DNA from: Chitinophaga sp. E66
GTDB lineage: Bacteria; Bacteroidota; Bacteroidia; Chitinophagales; Chitinophagaceae
Assembly: GCA_019285755.1 (NCBI GenBank)
Contig: CP079103.1
Location: 3,100,001 to 3,164,000, forward strand
DNA length: 64,000 nucleotides
Direction: 5' to 3'
This document shows, one piece after another, positions 31,741-42,329 of this stretch (the first letter of the stretch is position 1; every line of letters starts with the position of its first letter). The translations under genes were made by a program, and so were the position numbers. The notes under the pieces were generated by a model. The model made no database searches, was not told the origin of the DNA, and was given only the letters and a program-made list of their open reading frames with translations.

Positions 31741-33972
31741 TCCTCCATGGTAAACGACTTCTGACGGCCCTTGTACTTCTTGCGAACGGCCTGGACATCG
31801 CTTTCCGTAACCTTTTCGGCTTTATTGCTCCAGGCGTTGCGGATAAAGCTGAGCAACTGGGCGATATCGCCATCGGAGAACTCATCGTTGCTGGCAATGC
31901 CCGGCATATCGCCGTTGATTTCGGGGATTTGTACAACTTGCCATTCACCTGAACGGGGCCCGTGAGGCCATACAGCACGATGGCGATGAGGCGTTCTTTC
32001 TTACCCGTAACCAGCTCGGAATGATTGAGCGGCGGCGCCAGCGACTGGATGCCGTCGCCATCCGCGCCATGGCACGTCTGGCAAATGGTCTTGAAGAGCA
32101 GGTTGCCGCGGGGGTATTCCTTGATAAGGGCTTCGTCCAGGCGGGCCTTCCGGTGATTGGAAATATCAACCAATACTTTTTCGAGCCGGCGGCGGACCAC
32201 CAGGTTCGTATCGGTGTTCCATGTAGTGATGGCCGTCAGCAGTTGTTGCTCTTTATCTGCAACGTTGCTGATCACGGCGTCGGCGATCACTTTATCGTTT
32301 GGATAGCGTTGCCAGATGCTGGTCAGGATAGCTTTAGCGCCTGACGGATCATATTTCGCGAAGAAAGGCAGTATATAGGCCACTGAGGGAGCTGTCTCCT
32401 TCGCAACAGCGGCTGCTGCTATCTTGTCTTTCACTTGCTTAGCGAAAGCCGGATTCATGACAGAAGGCAATACAGCCAGCGCCTGACGGCAAAGCGCTGC
32501 ATTCGTGGTATCCAGCAGAGGCAGTACATCTGCGGAGGCGAGCGCATGAAGGCCTTCCAGGGCCCAGAGTGCATGTACCTGCCCAATGCTTCCCTGCTGT
32601 TGCAGGAGGGCCCGGAGTTGTGGTACGATATCTGTCCGCTGCGCGTCAACGACCAGTTGCTGCGCGATGTCCCGGATGGCGCCGTTCGGATGGCCGAGCG
32701 CCTGGATCCAGTCTGCCGGGTTATCGCTTAGTTTTACGGTTACAGGCTTTGCGCCTGCCGGCAAGATGCGGTAAATGCGGCCGCCATTGAGCGGGTTGCT
32801 CAGGCTGCGCGTGCCGATCTCGTTTTTGAGATATGGTGTGAGATAGGTTTTGTGTTGGATGATGCCCCGGTACATATCCAGTACATAAAGGGCGCCGTCC
32901 GGCCAGGTAACAGTTCACGGGGCGGAATCGCTCGTCGGTGCTGGCGAGGAACTCCCGGCCGGCGTAAGCTTGTCTGCCACGAACGAAGTAGCCGCTGTCG
33001 TGCAGGATATTCCGTTTGATGAGGTTCGCGGAAGGCTCGGCTACAAATGCATTATTGGCGAATGCCGCGCCAAACAGATCAGCGCGGTAGATCACAGGCC
33101 CGCAGGCGGCGGTGAAATTGACGAGGCGCAGGCTATCGTCCAGCACGCCTTTCATATATCCGCGGTTCACGCCGGGCGTGGGGCGGATGGGGTACGTCCG
33201 GTTGTCGGGCACGATATTCTGATCGAAGCCTTCCACCCGGCGCTGGTTGGGATTATTACTGCCGAGGCCCGGCGAGAAATAATCGCCCAGGAGGTTCTCC
33301 GAGTTGTTGTTAAAGTAGAGGCGGCCCTGATCATCCTGGGTAATGCCCCATTGCCCCGGAAGTGCGTGTCTTCTTTTTCCATTGGCCATTCTCCAGGCGG
33401 TAGCGTTTGGAAGATTTGGCGGAATAGATCCAGTTGTCCATTGCACGGAGGAGGCCGTTGGGCTGATGTTCCACGTTGCCGCCTTCCGTATAAAGCGAAT
33501 CGACGAGCGTTCTGCGGCCGGGTTTGTCATTAATGATTTCCACGTACCATAGGCGCGGCGGTTCCGCTACGAGCAAGCCGTTGCCTACGATGGCGAGTGC
33601 GCGCGGCAGTACGAGCGAGTCGAGGAACACCGTGCGGGTATCTGCGGCGCCGTCGCCGTTGATGTCTTCGAGGATGACGATCTTCCCGTTGGGAATGTCT
33701 TCGCCGGTCCCTACGGTATCGGGCATATAGCCGGTCATTTCCGCTACCCACATGCGGCCGCGCCGGTCGAACGTCATGGCGACGGGCGTGCTGACCTGGG
33801 GCTCGGCGGCTACGGTCTGGATGGTGAATCCTTCTTCGAGGCGAAAGGCTTTGAGGGCTTCGGCAGGCGATAGCACCGGGCTTTCAGCAAATTCCCGGCG
33901 CATGGCCAGGGAATCTTCCTTTCCGTTTGAGCCGCTTTGCTGGCAGGCCGCCAGCCCGCAAACGGCGATCAT
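31741..33972 (-). CDS. PVC-type heme-binding dehydrogenase-like lipoprotein, frameshifted
   Basis: A lipoprotein of about 745 residues. The N-terminal half is a beta-propeller of the putative membrane-bound dehydrogenase type (VAMTFDRRGRMWVAEM, GALYVLDMYRG). The middle has HEAT-like helices (LRALLQQQGSIGQVHALWAL). The C-terminus is a cytochrome c domain with the heme motif CQTCHG. The lipobox is LAAC at residues 7-10, which is too close to this start. The real start may be ATG at 34015 (MKAGFNTRI), joined by a further repair. About six omitted bases lie near 33,355, 32,915 and 31,935. Its role is probably periplasmic sugar or alcohol oxidation; the substrate is unknown. Confidence 0.82.
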
Positions 33973-34147
33973 CCCCGATATATGAACGAATCCTGGTGTT
34001 AAAGCCTGCCTTCATGCTAAGAAATCGATTGTATTTAGCCGATAATATACAAATCCTGCCTCGTTAAGTCAAAAATCTGCGGGGGCTAAATTACGGCGCG
34101 TAAGGGCAAAAACGATGTAAATATTGATTAGTGGTTGGGAACCCGGT

Positions 34148-34558
34148 TCAGGTTCCCGGATCATAGCTTATGCGGCCGTCAATATCCGGAATGAGGTTCC
34201 GGAACATTTCCTCCAGCCGTCCGAAGTCTTCTTTACTGTCGGCATAAACGTTTAGTATGTCCAGCGGTGTTTCGCCGGCATCATTTAAAAGTGAGATATC
34301 TGCTCCGTTTGCAAGCAAAATCCCGATCATTTTCATTGTTGCGGGGTCAGGGGCATCCAGGTTTTCCTGCATGACGCCGTCTATCGCAACGTCAATTAAA
34401 ATATGCAGCGGCGTCTGCCCGTCTTCGAATGCGGTATTTACATCCCCACCGGCCTTGATAACTGATTCCAGCATATCCGGATCATCGCCTAATAAGGCAA
34501 TGAGCAACGCCTCCGCTTCATAATATGCTTCTTCTTCGTGGCCTGGTGTTACGTTCAT
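34148..34558 (-). CDS. Ankyrin-repeat protein
   Basis: A 136-residue protein, intact and acidic. It has at least two ankyrin units: MLESVIKAGGDVNTAFEDGQ followed by TPLHILI, and MIGILLANGADISLLNDAGE followed by TPLDIL. There is no signal peptide, so it is probably cytoplasmic and binds a protein partner. No partner is evident next to it: the neighbours are the cytochrome lipoprotein and an MFS transporter. The function is not known. Confidence 0.85.
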   Translation of the reverse strand: MNVTPGHEEEAYYEAEALLIALLGDDPDMLESVIKAGGDVNTAFEDGQTPLHILIDVAIDGVMQENLDAPDPATMKMIGILLANGADISLLNDAGETPLDILNVYADSKEDFGRLEEMFRNLIPDIDGRISYDPGT

Positions 34559-34601
34559 GCTATTAGCTTTAATTTACTGCCAATGTACAAATTCATCCGT
34601 A

Positions 34602-36065
34602 TCAAAAAAATTTCCGCCTGAATACATCCCTGATATGGGAATACCCGTTCATGAGGCTTCCTATCACAAAAAGCTCTTTCAGGTTGCTGCGCACCGTACT
34701 GCGCATGATACGCACCACCACGTCCTTCTCCACCTCTCCCCGCTCCTTCACCTTCGCCAGCAGGTTCACCGCCACCAGCGCCAGCACCGCGCCGATCAGG
34801 AAGAGGAAGTTCCAGTCCTGCAGCTCAATGATGTGCAGGGATTTCGTCCACCGCGGGCCGCCCCACTCGGCGTCTACTTTTAGGTGACGGCCAGTGAAAT
34901 AGTCGGCCAGGATACCACCGGCCAGCGGCGCCAGGGCAGAGAACACTGCGGTAATGATGTTCTTGGCGGAGAGATAGATGATGGCGTCTGCCGTTGGCGC
35001 CAGTTTAAGGCCGATATTAGTGAGGCTGAGCGTAATACCCGCATTGGAGAAGCCCATCAGGATATGAATGAGCCCCAACAACAGCAGGTTAGGCCACATA
35101 TAAGACCATATCCCCACGAAACACCAGGCAAGCAGGCAAATGATATACAAAGGCGCCCCGATGGCGATGATCGTCTTATTGCTATAACGGTCAGCAAACT
35201 TGCCCCAGATGCGGATGGTCAGGATACTGCTCACCTGGCTGAGAATAGTAAAACCAATGATATACGACAGTGGCAGGTTCATGCTTTTCATCATGAACAC
35301 ATTGAAGAACGGCGATGCAATGTTCACCGCAAACACCAGGCCGAATTGAACACCAGCAACCGCCGGAAGTTGGGGTCCTTTAATGGACGGCGCAACATGA
35401 CGAAGAGGTTCTCCCGCGGAAGTATCTTTTTAGGTTCTGGCGTGGATGCCAGTATGGAAGAGCCAATCAACCCGGAAGTTCCCGCCAGCACAAACATCAT
35501 CCCGTAACTCTGCATCTCCCATTCCGGGTGGTTATCCTTCACGAAATCAAGCCCCAATGCTATCAGGAGGCTCAGCACCACGTTGAGCGATTGCATAAAA
35601 AGCGCTGCGCCGCCCGAAGAAAGCGCCCAGCCGGTTGTCCGGGATAAGGTCCTTCATCCAGGGAATTCCAGCTGGCGCCGGCAATGGCGCCAGAGAGATA
35701 ATAAAAGAAAAGTACGGGTATAAGTAGTTCAAGGGTAAGGAAACCGGGAAATAAAATCGGCACCATGCCAATGAGCACGAGCGGTAAACGCGCCAGCAGG
35801 GAGCAGACAACGGTAATCCCCGCCGGTTATTGAATTGCCGCACCAGCCAGATGGAGATCAGCTGGAACATGTTCACCATGGTAGGCAATGCCGCGATGAG
35901 ACCCAGCTGCAGGTTATTGGCATCCAGCAGGATGGCCATGGCGATGATAAAGGCGCCGCCGGTAAGGGTCGTCATCGCTTCGGAGAATAACCCGTCCCAC
36001 ACTACTCTCCGCAGGCCTTTCTCTACTTCCTGTTCCGTTAAGACTTCTTTCGGCTGTAAGTTCAT
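34602..36065 (-). CDS. MFS transporter, frameshifted
   Basis: A major-facilitator protein of about 489 residues with 12 or so membrane segments. The N-terminus is MNLQPKEVLTEQEVEKGLRR, and the first helix is preceded by WDGLFSEAMTTLTGGAFI. The loop after helix 2 is altered from the usual GxxxDRxGRR. The later half has RIWGKFADRYSNKTII, a typical MFS cytoplasmic loop. About six omitted bases lie near 35,810, 35,660, 35,600 and 35,340. The substrate is unknown; the sequence resembles uncharacterised Bacteroidota MFS proteins. Confidence 0.82.
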
Positions 36066-36188
36066 GCTCCCGGTTTGGGGTTGGTGCGCAATCTTTATGC
36101 CGGATAAAGGTACTTAACGTATTGGTATTAAACGCGGCAGGCGCCCCTTCCGGAGGCGCCTGCCGATATCGCATGTAATGTCTGAAAT

Positions 36189-39100
36189 CTAGTTGAGGCT
36201 GCGGAAGTCTACCGGAACAAGCTTGCTCACGCCCGGCTCCTGCATGGTTACGCCGTAGATCACGTCCACAGCAGCCATTGTTTGCTTGTTGTGCGTAACG
36301 ATGATGAACTGCGAGTTGTCGGAGAACTTGCGAATCATGTTGGTGAACTTGCCCACATTCGCATCATCCAACGGCGCGTCCACCTCATCGAGGATACAGA
36401 ACGGCGCGGGCTTGATGAGATAGATCGCGAACAGCAGCGCAGTTGCGGTGAGGGTCTTCTCTCCGCCCGACAGCTGGGTAATAGCCGCCGGACGCTTACC
36501 TTTCGGTTTGGCGATGATCTCGATGCCGGTGTCCGCCAGGTTGGTGGGATCGTTGAGGATCATATCGCACTGGTCTTCTTCGGTAAACAGCGCCTTGAAC
36601 ACGCGGATGAAGTTTTCCTTTACCTGGTTGAAGGTATCGAGGAACTTCTGGTTGGCGGTAGACTCCACTTCCTGGATGGTTGCCAGCAGTGATTCCTTCG
36701 CGTTCACGAGGTCGTTCTTCTGCTCGAGGATGAACTCGTAACGTTTCTTCATCTCCGTATAAGCTTCGATCGCGGTAGGGTTGATCTCGCCCATGTTCTC
36801 CAGGCGCTTCTTCAGGCGTTCTGCGTTGGCCTGCAGGTCTTCAACTGATTGCGAACCGGTACGGTCTTCGTCGAGGATCTCGTCGAGATTAACCTTGAAC
36901 TCCACGCTCAGGCGCTCCTTCATGGAGGCCAGCTGCAGCTTCAGTTCGTTCACCTTGTCCTTGATCTGGTTGAGCTGCTGGTCGAGCAGGTCGCGTGTTT
37001 TCTGCTTGGAGCGCAGCACGCTTTCCAGTTCCTGGAGATGATTACGGAAGTTATAGTATTCCTGGTCTTTTTCGTTTACGGCTTTCTCTTCTTCTTCACG
37101 GCGGCGGAACAGTTCCACCAGTCCGTCTTCCGAAGTATTCAGCCTGTCTTCCGCGGCGGCGATGTTGCCGGCGGTATCTTCCAGCTGTTTGCGGTTGCTT
37201 TCGATCTGGGTATGGAGGTCAGAGAGCTGCTTGCGCTTGAATTCCAGTTCCTGTTTGAGGGCCTGCACCTTGCTTTGCTGGCGTGTGTGCTGGAGGTTCT
37301 GGTTGTTATACTGAACGCTGGCCTGGTTAAACTGTTGCTCCGCTTCCTGGCTGGCCCTTTCCGCCGCAGCAATGCTGTCTTGCAGGCTGTGGACGCGGTC
37401 GTTCAGTCCATCGAGCTCATCGCGCACCGAGGAGATCGACTGTTCATTGGTGGCCAGAGATGCTTCCATTTCCGCGAGGCGCTTGTTGCCTGTCTCGATC
37501 AGGTGGTGGAAGTTCTCGATGCGGTTCTGCAGGCCGAACAGCTGGTTATTGAGTTGATTGACACGCTCGCGCGCGGCGTTGATCTTGTTTTCGTTTAGCT
37601 GGCTGTTATAACCGAGCACTTCATCGTGTTTCGCCTGCAGCTTTCCTTTCAGTTCGCTCACGATGCTTTCCAGTTCACGGATCTCGGCGTCGAGCTTTTC
37701 GAGGTTCTTGGCGCGGCCCAGTTTCTTGCCTTCGAACAGTCCAACGGAACCGCCGTTCATGCTGTACTTACCGCGGTGCATCTTACCCGATTTCTCGGTG
37801 ATGAGCACGTCCTGGTCGGGCAGTTCGCTGAAGTTGATAGCGGCGAGGTCTTCGGCTACGAACACTTTACCAAGGAGGTAATTGCCGAGGCCTTTGTATT
37901 TCTCGTCAATCTCCACTACTTCGAGTGCGGGCATGGTGCCGGGTGGCGTAAAGAGCGCGCCGGCCTGGTGGTTGAACTGGTCGAGGATGAAGAAGTTGGC
38001 TTTGCCTTTCTTATTGCCGTCGAGCAGGCGGATGGCCTGGATGGCTTCCTCGGCGTTGTTGACCACGTAGTAGTTCAGATACGGCTCCAGCAGGTTTTCG
38101 ATGCAGGTGCGGTATTCTTCCTTACAAAAGAATATATCGGACAGGATGGGCGCCTTGTTGTTCCATTCGTTGTTCTTTTTGAGGAACTTGATGGATTCCG
38201 GGTAGCCTTCCAGGCTGTCTACCAGTGATTTGAGCAGGTCGTACTCGTTCTTTTTGGAGTCGAGCTTCCGGTTTTCGTCTACCAGGCGGTCGCGCAGGCC
38301 CTCGATCTCTCCCTGTGCGGTGAGGATCTTGCCTTTGGTCTCTTCCTGGAAGGCGATCATATCCTCGAGGTCTTCCTTAGCGGTCTGGAGGTTGTCCTGC
38401 AGCGTGGTCTTTTCTTCTTCCAGTTGCTGGATCTGGGCTAGGCGGTTGGTCTTTTCCTCCTGGAGCTGCTGGATGCCGCGCTGGAGGTTCTGTACCGATG
38501 TATCGGCCACGGCCACTTTCTTCTCCGCTTCGAACTGCTGGCGTTGCCATTGTTGCTGGTCGCGGCGGAGGTTTTCGAGGTGGAGTTTCTTTTCTGAGAA
38601 ATGTTCTTTCTTCTCGTCCACCATTTCCTGGAGGGTCTCCAGTTCGTCCTGCATGGACTCGAACACCTCGGCCTCGTCGGTCACCTGTGTTTCGGTGAAG
38701 GCGATGGATTCGGTGAGGCCGTTGAGCTGGCCTTCGGCGTTATTGAGGAAGTCGGTGATGCCTTTTTCCCTTTCACGGAGGTAGGTCAGCTGCTGGGAAG
38801 CGAGGTTCTTGTCGTTTTCTTTCGTCCTGATGGTGGAAACCAGTTCATTGAAGGAGCGTTGCAGGACCTGGAGCTCTCTTTCCTTGGCGACGAAATGAAG
38901 CTTATCCTGTTCCACGGCGGCTTCGTCTGTCGATATCTCCGCTTCGATGGCGAATTTCCGGTCGGTTTCCTGTTGTTGCTGCTCGGTAAGATCGCGGAAG
39001 GTGATGTTAAAGCCTTCCAGCGCTGCCTTGGCGAGCTCGATGCTGGCTTCTTTATATTCCTTTTTGACTTCGTAATAGCGTTCGGCTTTTCTGGCCTGGC

Positions 39101-39719
39101 TTTCGAGGGTCTTTAGGTTGTTATTGATTTCGAAAAGGAGGTCCTCGATCCTGTTCAGGTCGCCTTCTGTGGCGTCCAGTTTGGATTTGGCTTCCTTCTT
39201 ACGGGTTTTGTAGATGGAGATGCCGGCAGCTTGTTCGAGCATGCGGCGGCGGGAGTTTTCCTTGTCCTTGATGATATCGTCTACCATGCCCAGCTCGATG
39301 ATGGCGTATGAGTCGGTAGACACGCCGGTGTCGAGGAAGAGGTTGTGGATATCCTTGAGGCGGCAGGCCACGTCGTTGAGGCGGTACTCGGAGTCGCCGT
39401 TCTTATAGAACTTGCGGGTGATCGTAACCGTGGTAAATTCCGTCGGGAGTACGTTCTTGTTGTTCTCGAAGGTCAGGCTCACTTCGGCCATACCGGAGGC
39501 GGAACGGGTGCGGGAGCCGTTGAAGACGAGGCCGGACTGGTTTTCGGAGCGGAGGTTGGAGATCTTGTGCTCGCCGATCACCCAGCGGATAGAGTCGATG
39601 ATATTACTCTTTCCGCAGCCGTTCGGGCCGATAACACCGGTCACGCCTTCGTCGAAATGAAGTACGGTCTTGTCCGCAAAACTTTTGAAACCCTTGATCT
39701 CTAATGTTTTTAAACGCAC
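36189..39719 (-). CDS. smc: Chromosome segregation protein SMC
   Basis: An intact 1176-residue condensin ATPase. The head N-terminus reads LKTLEIKGFKSFADKTV, with Walker A GPNGCGKSN at residues 31-39. Two long coiled coils flank a hinge at about 520-680 (GNYLLGKVFVAEDLAAINF). The C-terminal signature LSGGEKTLTATALLFAIYL is near 1080, followed by Walker B FCILDEVDAPLDDANV. The start is taken as GTG at 39719, just before the conserved LKTLEIKG; an ATG at 39785 would add 22 unconserved residues. It is remarkable here for having no frame error over 3.5 kb. The adjacent gap holds the DnaA box cluster. Confidence 0.97.
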   Translation of the reverse strand: MRLKTLEIKGFKSFADKTVLHFDEGVTGVIGPNGCGKSNIIDSIRWVIGEHKISNLRSENQSGLVFNGSRTRSASGMAEVSLTFENNKNVLPTEFTTVTITRKFYKNGDSEYRLNDVACRLKDIHNLFLDTGVSTDSYAIIELGMVDDIIKDKENSRRRMLEQAAGISIYKTRKKEAKSKLDATEGDLNRIEDLLFEINNNLKTLESQARKAERYYEVKKEYKEASIELAKAALEGFNITFRDLTEQQQQETDRKFAIEAEISTDEAAVEQDKLHFVAKERELQVLQRSFNELVSTIRTKENDKNLASQQLTYLREREKGITDFLNNAEGQLNGLTESIAFTETQVTDEAEVFESMQDELETLQEMVDEKKEHFSEKKLHLENLRRDQQQWQRQQFEAEKKVAVADTSVQNLQRGIQQLQEEKTNRLAQIQQLEEEKTTLQDNLQTAKEDLEDMIAFQEETKGKILTAQGEIEGLRDRLVDENRKLDSKKNEYDLLKSLVDSLEGYPESIKFLKKNNEWNNKAPILSDIFFCKEEYRTCIENLLEPYLNYYVVNNAEEAIQAIRLLDGNKKGKANFFILDQFNHQAGALFTPPGTMPALEVVEIDEKYKGLGNYLLGKVFVAEDLAAINFSELPDQDVLITEKSGKMHRGKYSMNGGSVGLFEGKKLGRAKNLEKLDAEIRELESIVSELKGKLQAKHDEVLGYNSQLNENKINAARERVNQLNNQLFGLQNRIENFHHLIETGNKRLAEMEASLATNEQSISSVRDELDGLNDRVHSLQDSIAAAERASQEAEQQFNQASVQYNNQNLQHTRQQSKVQALKQELEFKRKQLSDLHTQIESNRKQLEDTAGNIAAAEDRLNTSEDGLVELFRRREEEEKAVNEKDQEYYNFRNHLQELESVLRSKQKTRDLLDQQLNQIKDKVNELKLQLASMKERLSVEFKVNLDEILDEDRTGSQSVEDLQANAERLKKRLENMGEINPTAIEAYTEMKKRYEFILEQKNDLVNAKESLLATIQEVESTANQKFLDTFNQVKENFIRVFKALFTEEDQCDMILNDPTNLADTGIEIIAKPKGKRPAAITQLSGGEKTLTATALLFAIYLIKPAPFCILDEVDAPLDDANVGKFTNMIRKFSDNSQFIIVTHNKQTMAAVDVIYGVTMQEPGVSKLVPVDFRSLN

Positions 39720-39928
39720 ATTTGTCGGATTACGAATTACGAAAGATGGTGCAAAAAACGCTGCGGGGTTGCATTCCCTGAACATTCCTGCGCCATGATT
39801 TGGCCGCCAAAGATAATCGAATTCTGCTGATTACAGCATTGAGCGGGGTTGCCTGCCGTGGCGGCGGTTTTCAGATATGGCAACGGGGCATTCGATCACA
39901 ATCAGTAAGTTAATCGCAAACCTCATAA

Positions 39929-39972
39929 TGTGGATAAGGAATTTATACACACATGGGGATAATTTATACACC
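39929..39972. other. Cluster of four DnaA boxes, candidate oriC
   Basis: TGTGGATAA (39929-39937) is the reverse of the perfect box TTATCCACA. TTATACACA (39943-39951) is a perfect box. TGGGGATAA (39954-39962, reversed) and TTATACACC (39964-39972) each differ by one base from TTATNCACA. The boxes alternate in orientation and lie next to AT-rich DNA. They could be the replication origin or a DnaA-controlled promoter. Confidence 0.7.
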
Positions 39973-40079
39973 ACAACTTCAGACAATATCGACTATCTTA
40001 CTGATAACGAATATTATACGCTCACAAACGAATAAGCTGCCCACTAGCCCCCGAACGGGGCGGATGCCGGCTTTATTCG

Positions 40080-40087
40080 TAATTTTG
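40080..40087 (+). promoter_or_regulatory. -7 box of the FUSC gene
   Basis: TAATTTTG is a perfect TAnnTTTG box ending 6 bases before the ATG at 40094, which implies a leaderless or nearly leaderless message. Confidence 0.5.
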
Positions 40088-40093
40088 CCCGCA

Positions 40094-42320
40094 ATGCAAG
40101 AACGTTGGACCAAAGAAGCGAAAGCCTTTATATTTAGTTACCATTTCAGCAACGGACTGCGCACTACGCTGAGCGTGGTAGTTCCTTCCTTATTTTCGGC
40201 CTGAGCGGCCACCTCGTTACCGGGATCGCCATCTCCATGGGAGCGCTCTGTACCGCCCTGGCGGATGTTCCCGGCACCATCATCCATAAACGGAACGGCC
40301 TCATCATCAGCACCATCCTCATCTTCCTCACAGCCCTGGGCACCGGGCTCCTCCTGCCCTACACGCCCGCCCTCACCGTTTGGGTAGGATTATGCAGCTT
40401 CTTCTATTCCATGCTGCTGATTTACGGCAACCGGGGCGGCAATATCGGCGTGGGGGCCTCCTGGTAATGGTCTCCATCATGGCCGAAAACCTCTCCTGGC
40501 AACAGGCCATCCACGTTTCTCTTTATACGCTGGCCGGCTCCATCTGGTACGCCGTCCTGGCCCTCATACTCTGGCAGATCCGGCCATACCTAACCGTTCA
40601 GCAGACGCTGGGCGACTGTATCCAGCAAACCGCGAAGTACCTCCGCCTCCGGGCCGACTTCTACCGTCCCGAAAAAGACATTACCACTACTTATAGGGAT
40701 GTTCTCGCCCAACAGGTGATCGTTAATGAGAAAATGGAGGCCGTGCGGGAGCTGCTCCTGAAAATGCGCTCCGCCCAGCAGGGAACTACCTCCATCTCAA
40801 AGAGCATGGTGCTCATCTTCCTGGACCTGGTAGACATGCACGAGCAGTTCATGGCCTCCCAGATCGATTATACCTCCCTCCAGCAAAAGTTCGCCGGCAC
40901 CAGGTCATCGAACAGCTGCACCATGCCATCGTCCAGTTCGCCGATGAACTGGACAACATCGGCATCGCCGTTTCCGCCGGCCAGCGCTCCCTCCCGCATG
41001 TAAACCTCAAACTGGAACTGGAGAAATCCCGCAGGGCGTTCAAAACCTACCAGGCGTCCCTGCCTACGCTACGCGAACGGGCAGACCTCATCCCCTTCGA
41101 CAGTATCTTCGATAACCTCGACCACATCGCACAGCGGCTCTATAACCTCCACCGCCTCACCCGCCTGGACGCGCCAAGGAAGCCTCGTTCGACCATCAGC
41201 TGGAACTCTCCAAATTCACCACCCGCCAGCGGTACGACGTTGAAACCTTCCGTAACAACCTGACTTTCAACTCCCACATCTTCCGCCACGCCGTCCGTAC
41301 CGCGCTGGCCATGATGATGGGCTTCCTCTTAGGCCACCTCCTCCACCTGAGCAAGACCTACTGGATACTGCTGACCATCATGGTGATCATGAAACCCGGT
41401 TTCAGCCTCACCAAAACCCGCAGCTACCAGCGAATCATCGGCACCCTCATAGGCGCTTTCTGCGCCGCAGGCATCCTCTGGATCACTAAAAACGACGCCG
41501 TCATCTTCACGATCATGCTCATCTGCATCCTGGGCGCCTACAGCTTCCAGACGTACCACTACGTTACCAGCGTGGTGTTCATGACGCCGTTCATCGTCTT
41601 CCTGCTCCATTTCCTTCACCCGGCCGACTTCGAGAATGTGACCCAGCGGGTGCTGGATACCGTCATCGGCGGGGTATCGCCTTCCTGTTCAACTATATCT
41701 TCTGGCCCAGCTGGGAATACCGCTTCCTGCCAGATTATATGGTTAAGACCATGGCCGCCAACCGGGCTTATCTCCAGGAGGTAACGAACCTTTATACGAA
41801 CCAGCCTTTCAGCCTCATCGCTTATAAACTGGCCCGCAAGGATGTTCACGTGACCACGGCCAACCTTACATCCGCCTTCCAGCGGATGCTGTCCGAGCCC
41901 AAAAGCAAGCAGAAACATGGTTCGCAGCTATACCACTTCGTGGTGTTGAGCCATTCGCTTTCCAGCCATATCGCGCAGCTCTCCGCCTACGCCCTGCAGC
42001 ACCGGCTACAGTACCAGCGGCCGGAATACAAGGATATCCTGCTGTATCTCAACACATTAATGGACCAGGTGACCCAATACGTCAATTCCGGGGCCTGGGG
42101 AGAAGATCCGGCAGCCCCCTCGGCCTTCCATTCCCTGGAAGACCGGCTCACCCAGCTCATCACCGTGCGCCAGGAACAGATCAACCAGGGCCAGGGGCAT
42201 ACCACTGAACGCGAGGAAATGCTGGAGATCAAGCATGTGCGCGACCAGCTCCAGGCGCTCTATACGGTCCTGAAAGACATGAAAAAGGCCGCGATTCACG
42301 CGGCCGATATAACTGATTAA
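40094..42320 (+). CDS. FUSC-family (YccS-like) membrane transporter, frameshifted
   Basis: An inner-membrane protein of about 743 residues with the YccS/YhfK layout: an N-terminal block of about six helices (LVTGIAISMGALCTALADVP), a long helical cytoplasmic domain, and a second helix block (ALAMMMGFLLGHLLHLSKTYWIL, LTIMVIMKPGFSLTKTRSYQR). The motif KTRSYQRIIGTLIGA is diagnostic of FUSC proteins, which are linked to aromatic acid efflux. Five omitted bases lie near 40,195, 40,462, 40,905, 41,175 and 41,675. It ends 9 bases from the convergent bshC stop. The true substrate is not known. Confidence 0.86.
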
Positions 42321-42329
42321 AGAAATTTG

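Larger units (their letters stand above)
39720..40093. other. Divergent intergenic region with DnaA boxes
   Basis: This lies between smc (leftward) and the FUSC gene (rightward). It holds four DnaA-box-like sites (39929-39972), then an AT-rich stretch (39980-40020), a small GCCCC/GGGGC hairpin around 40048-40062, and the FUSC -7 box. There is no gene. Confidence 0.75.

Noticed and set aside
34015..34148. Regulatory RNA in the gap before the ankyrin gene
   Set aside because: There is no stable hairpin, riboswitch pattern or repeat; it is ordinary AT-rich spacer.
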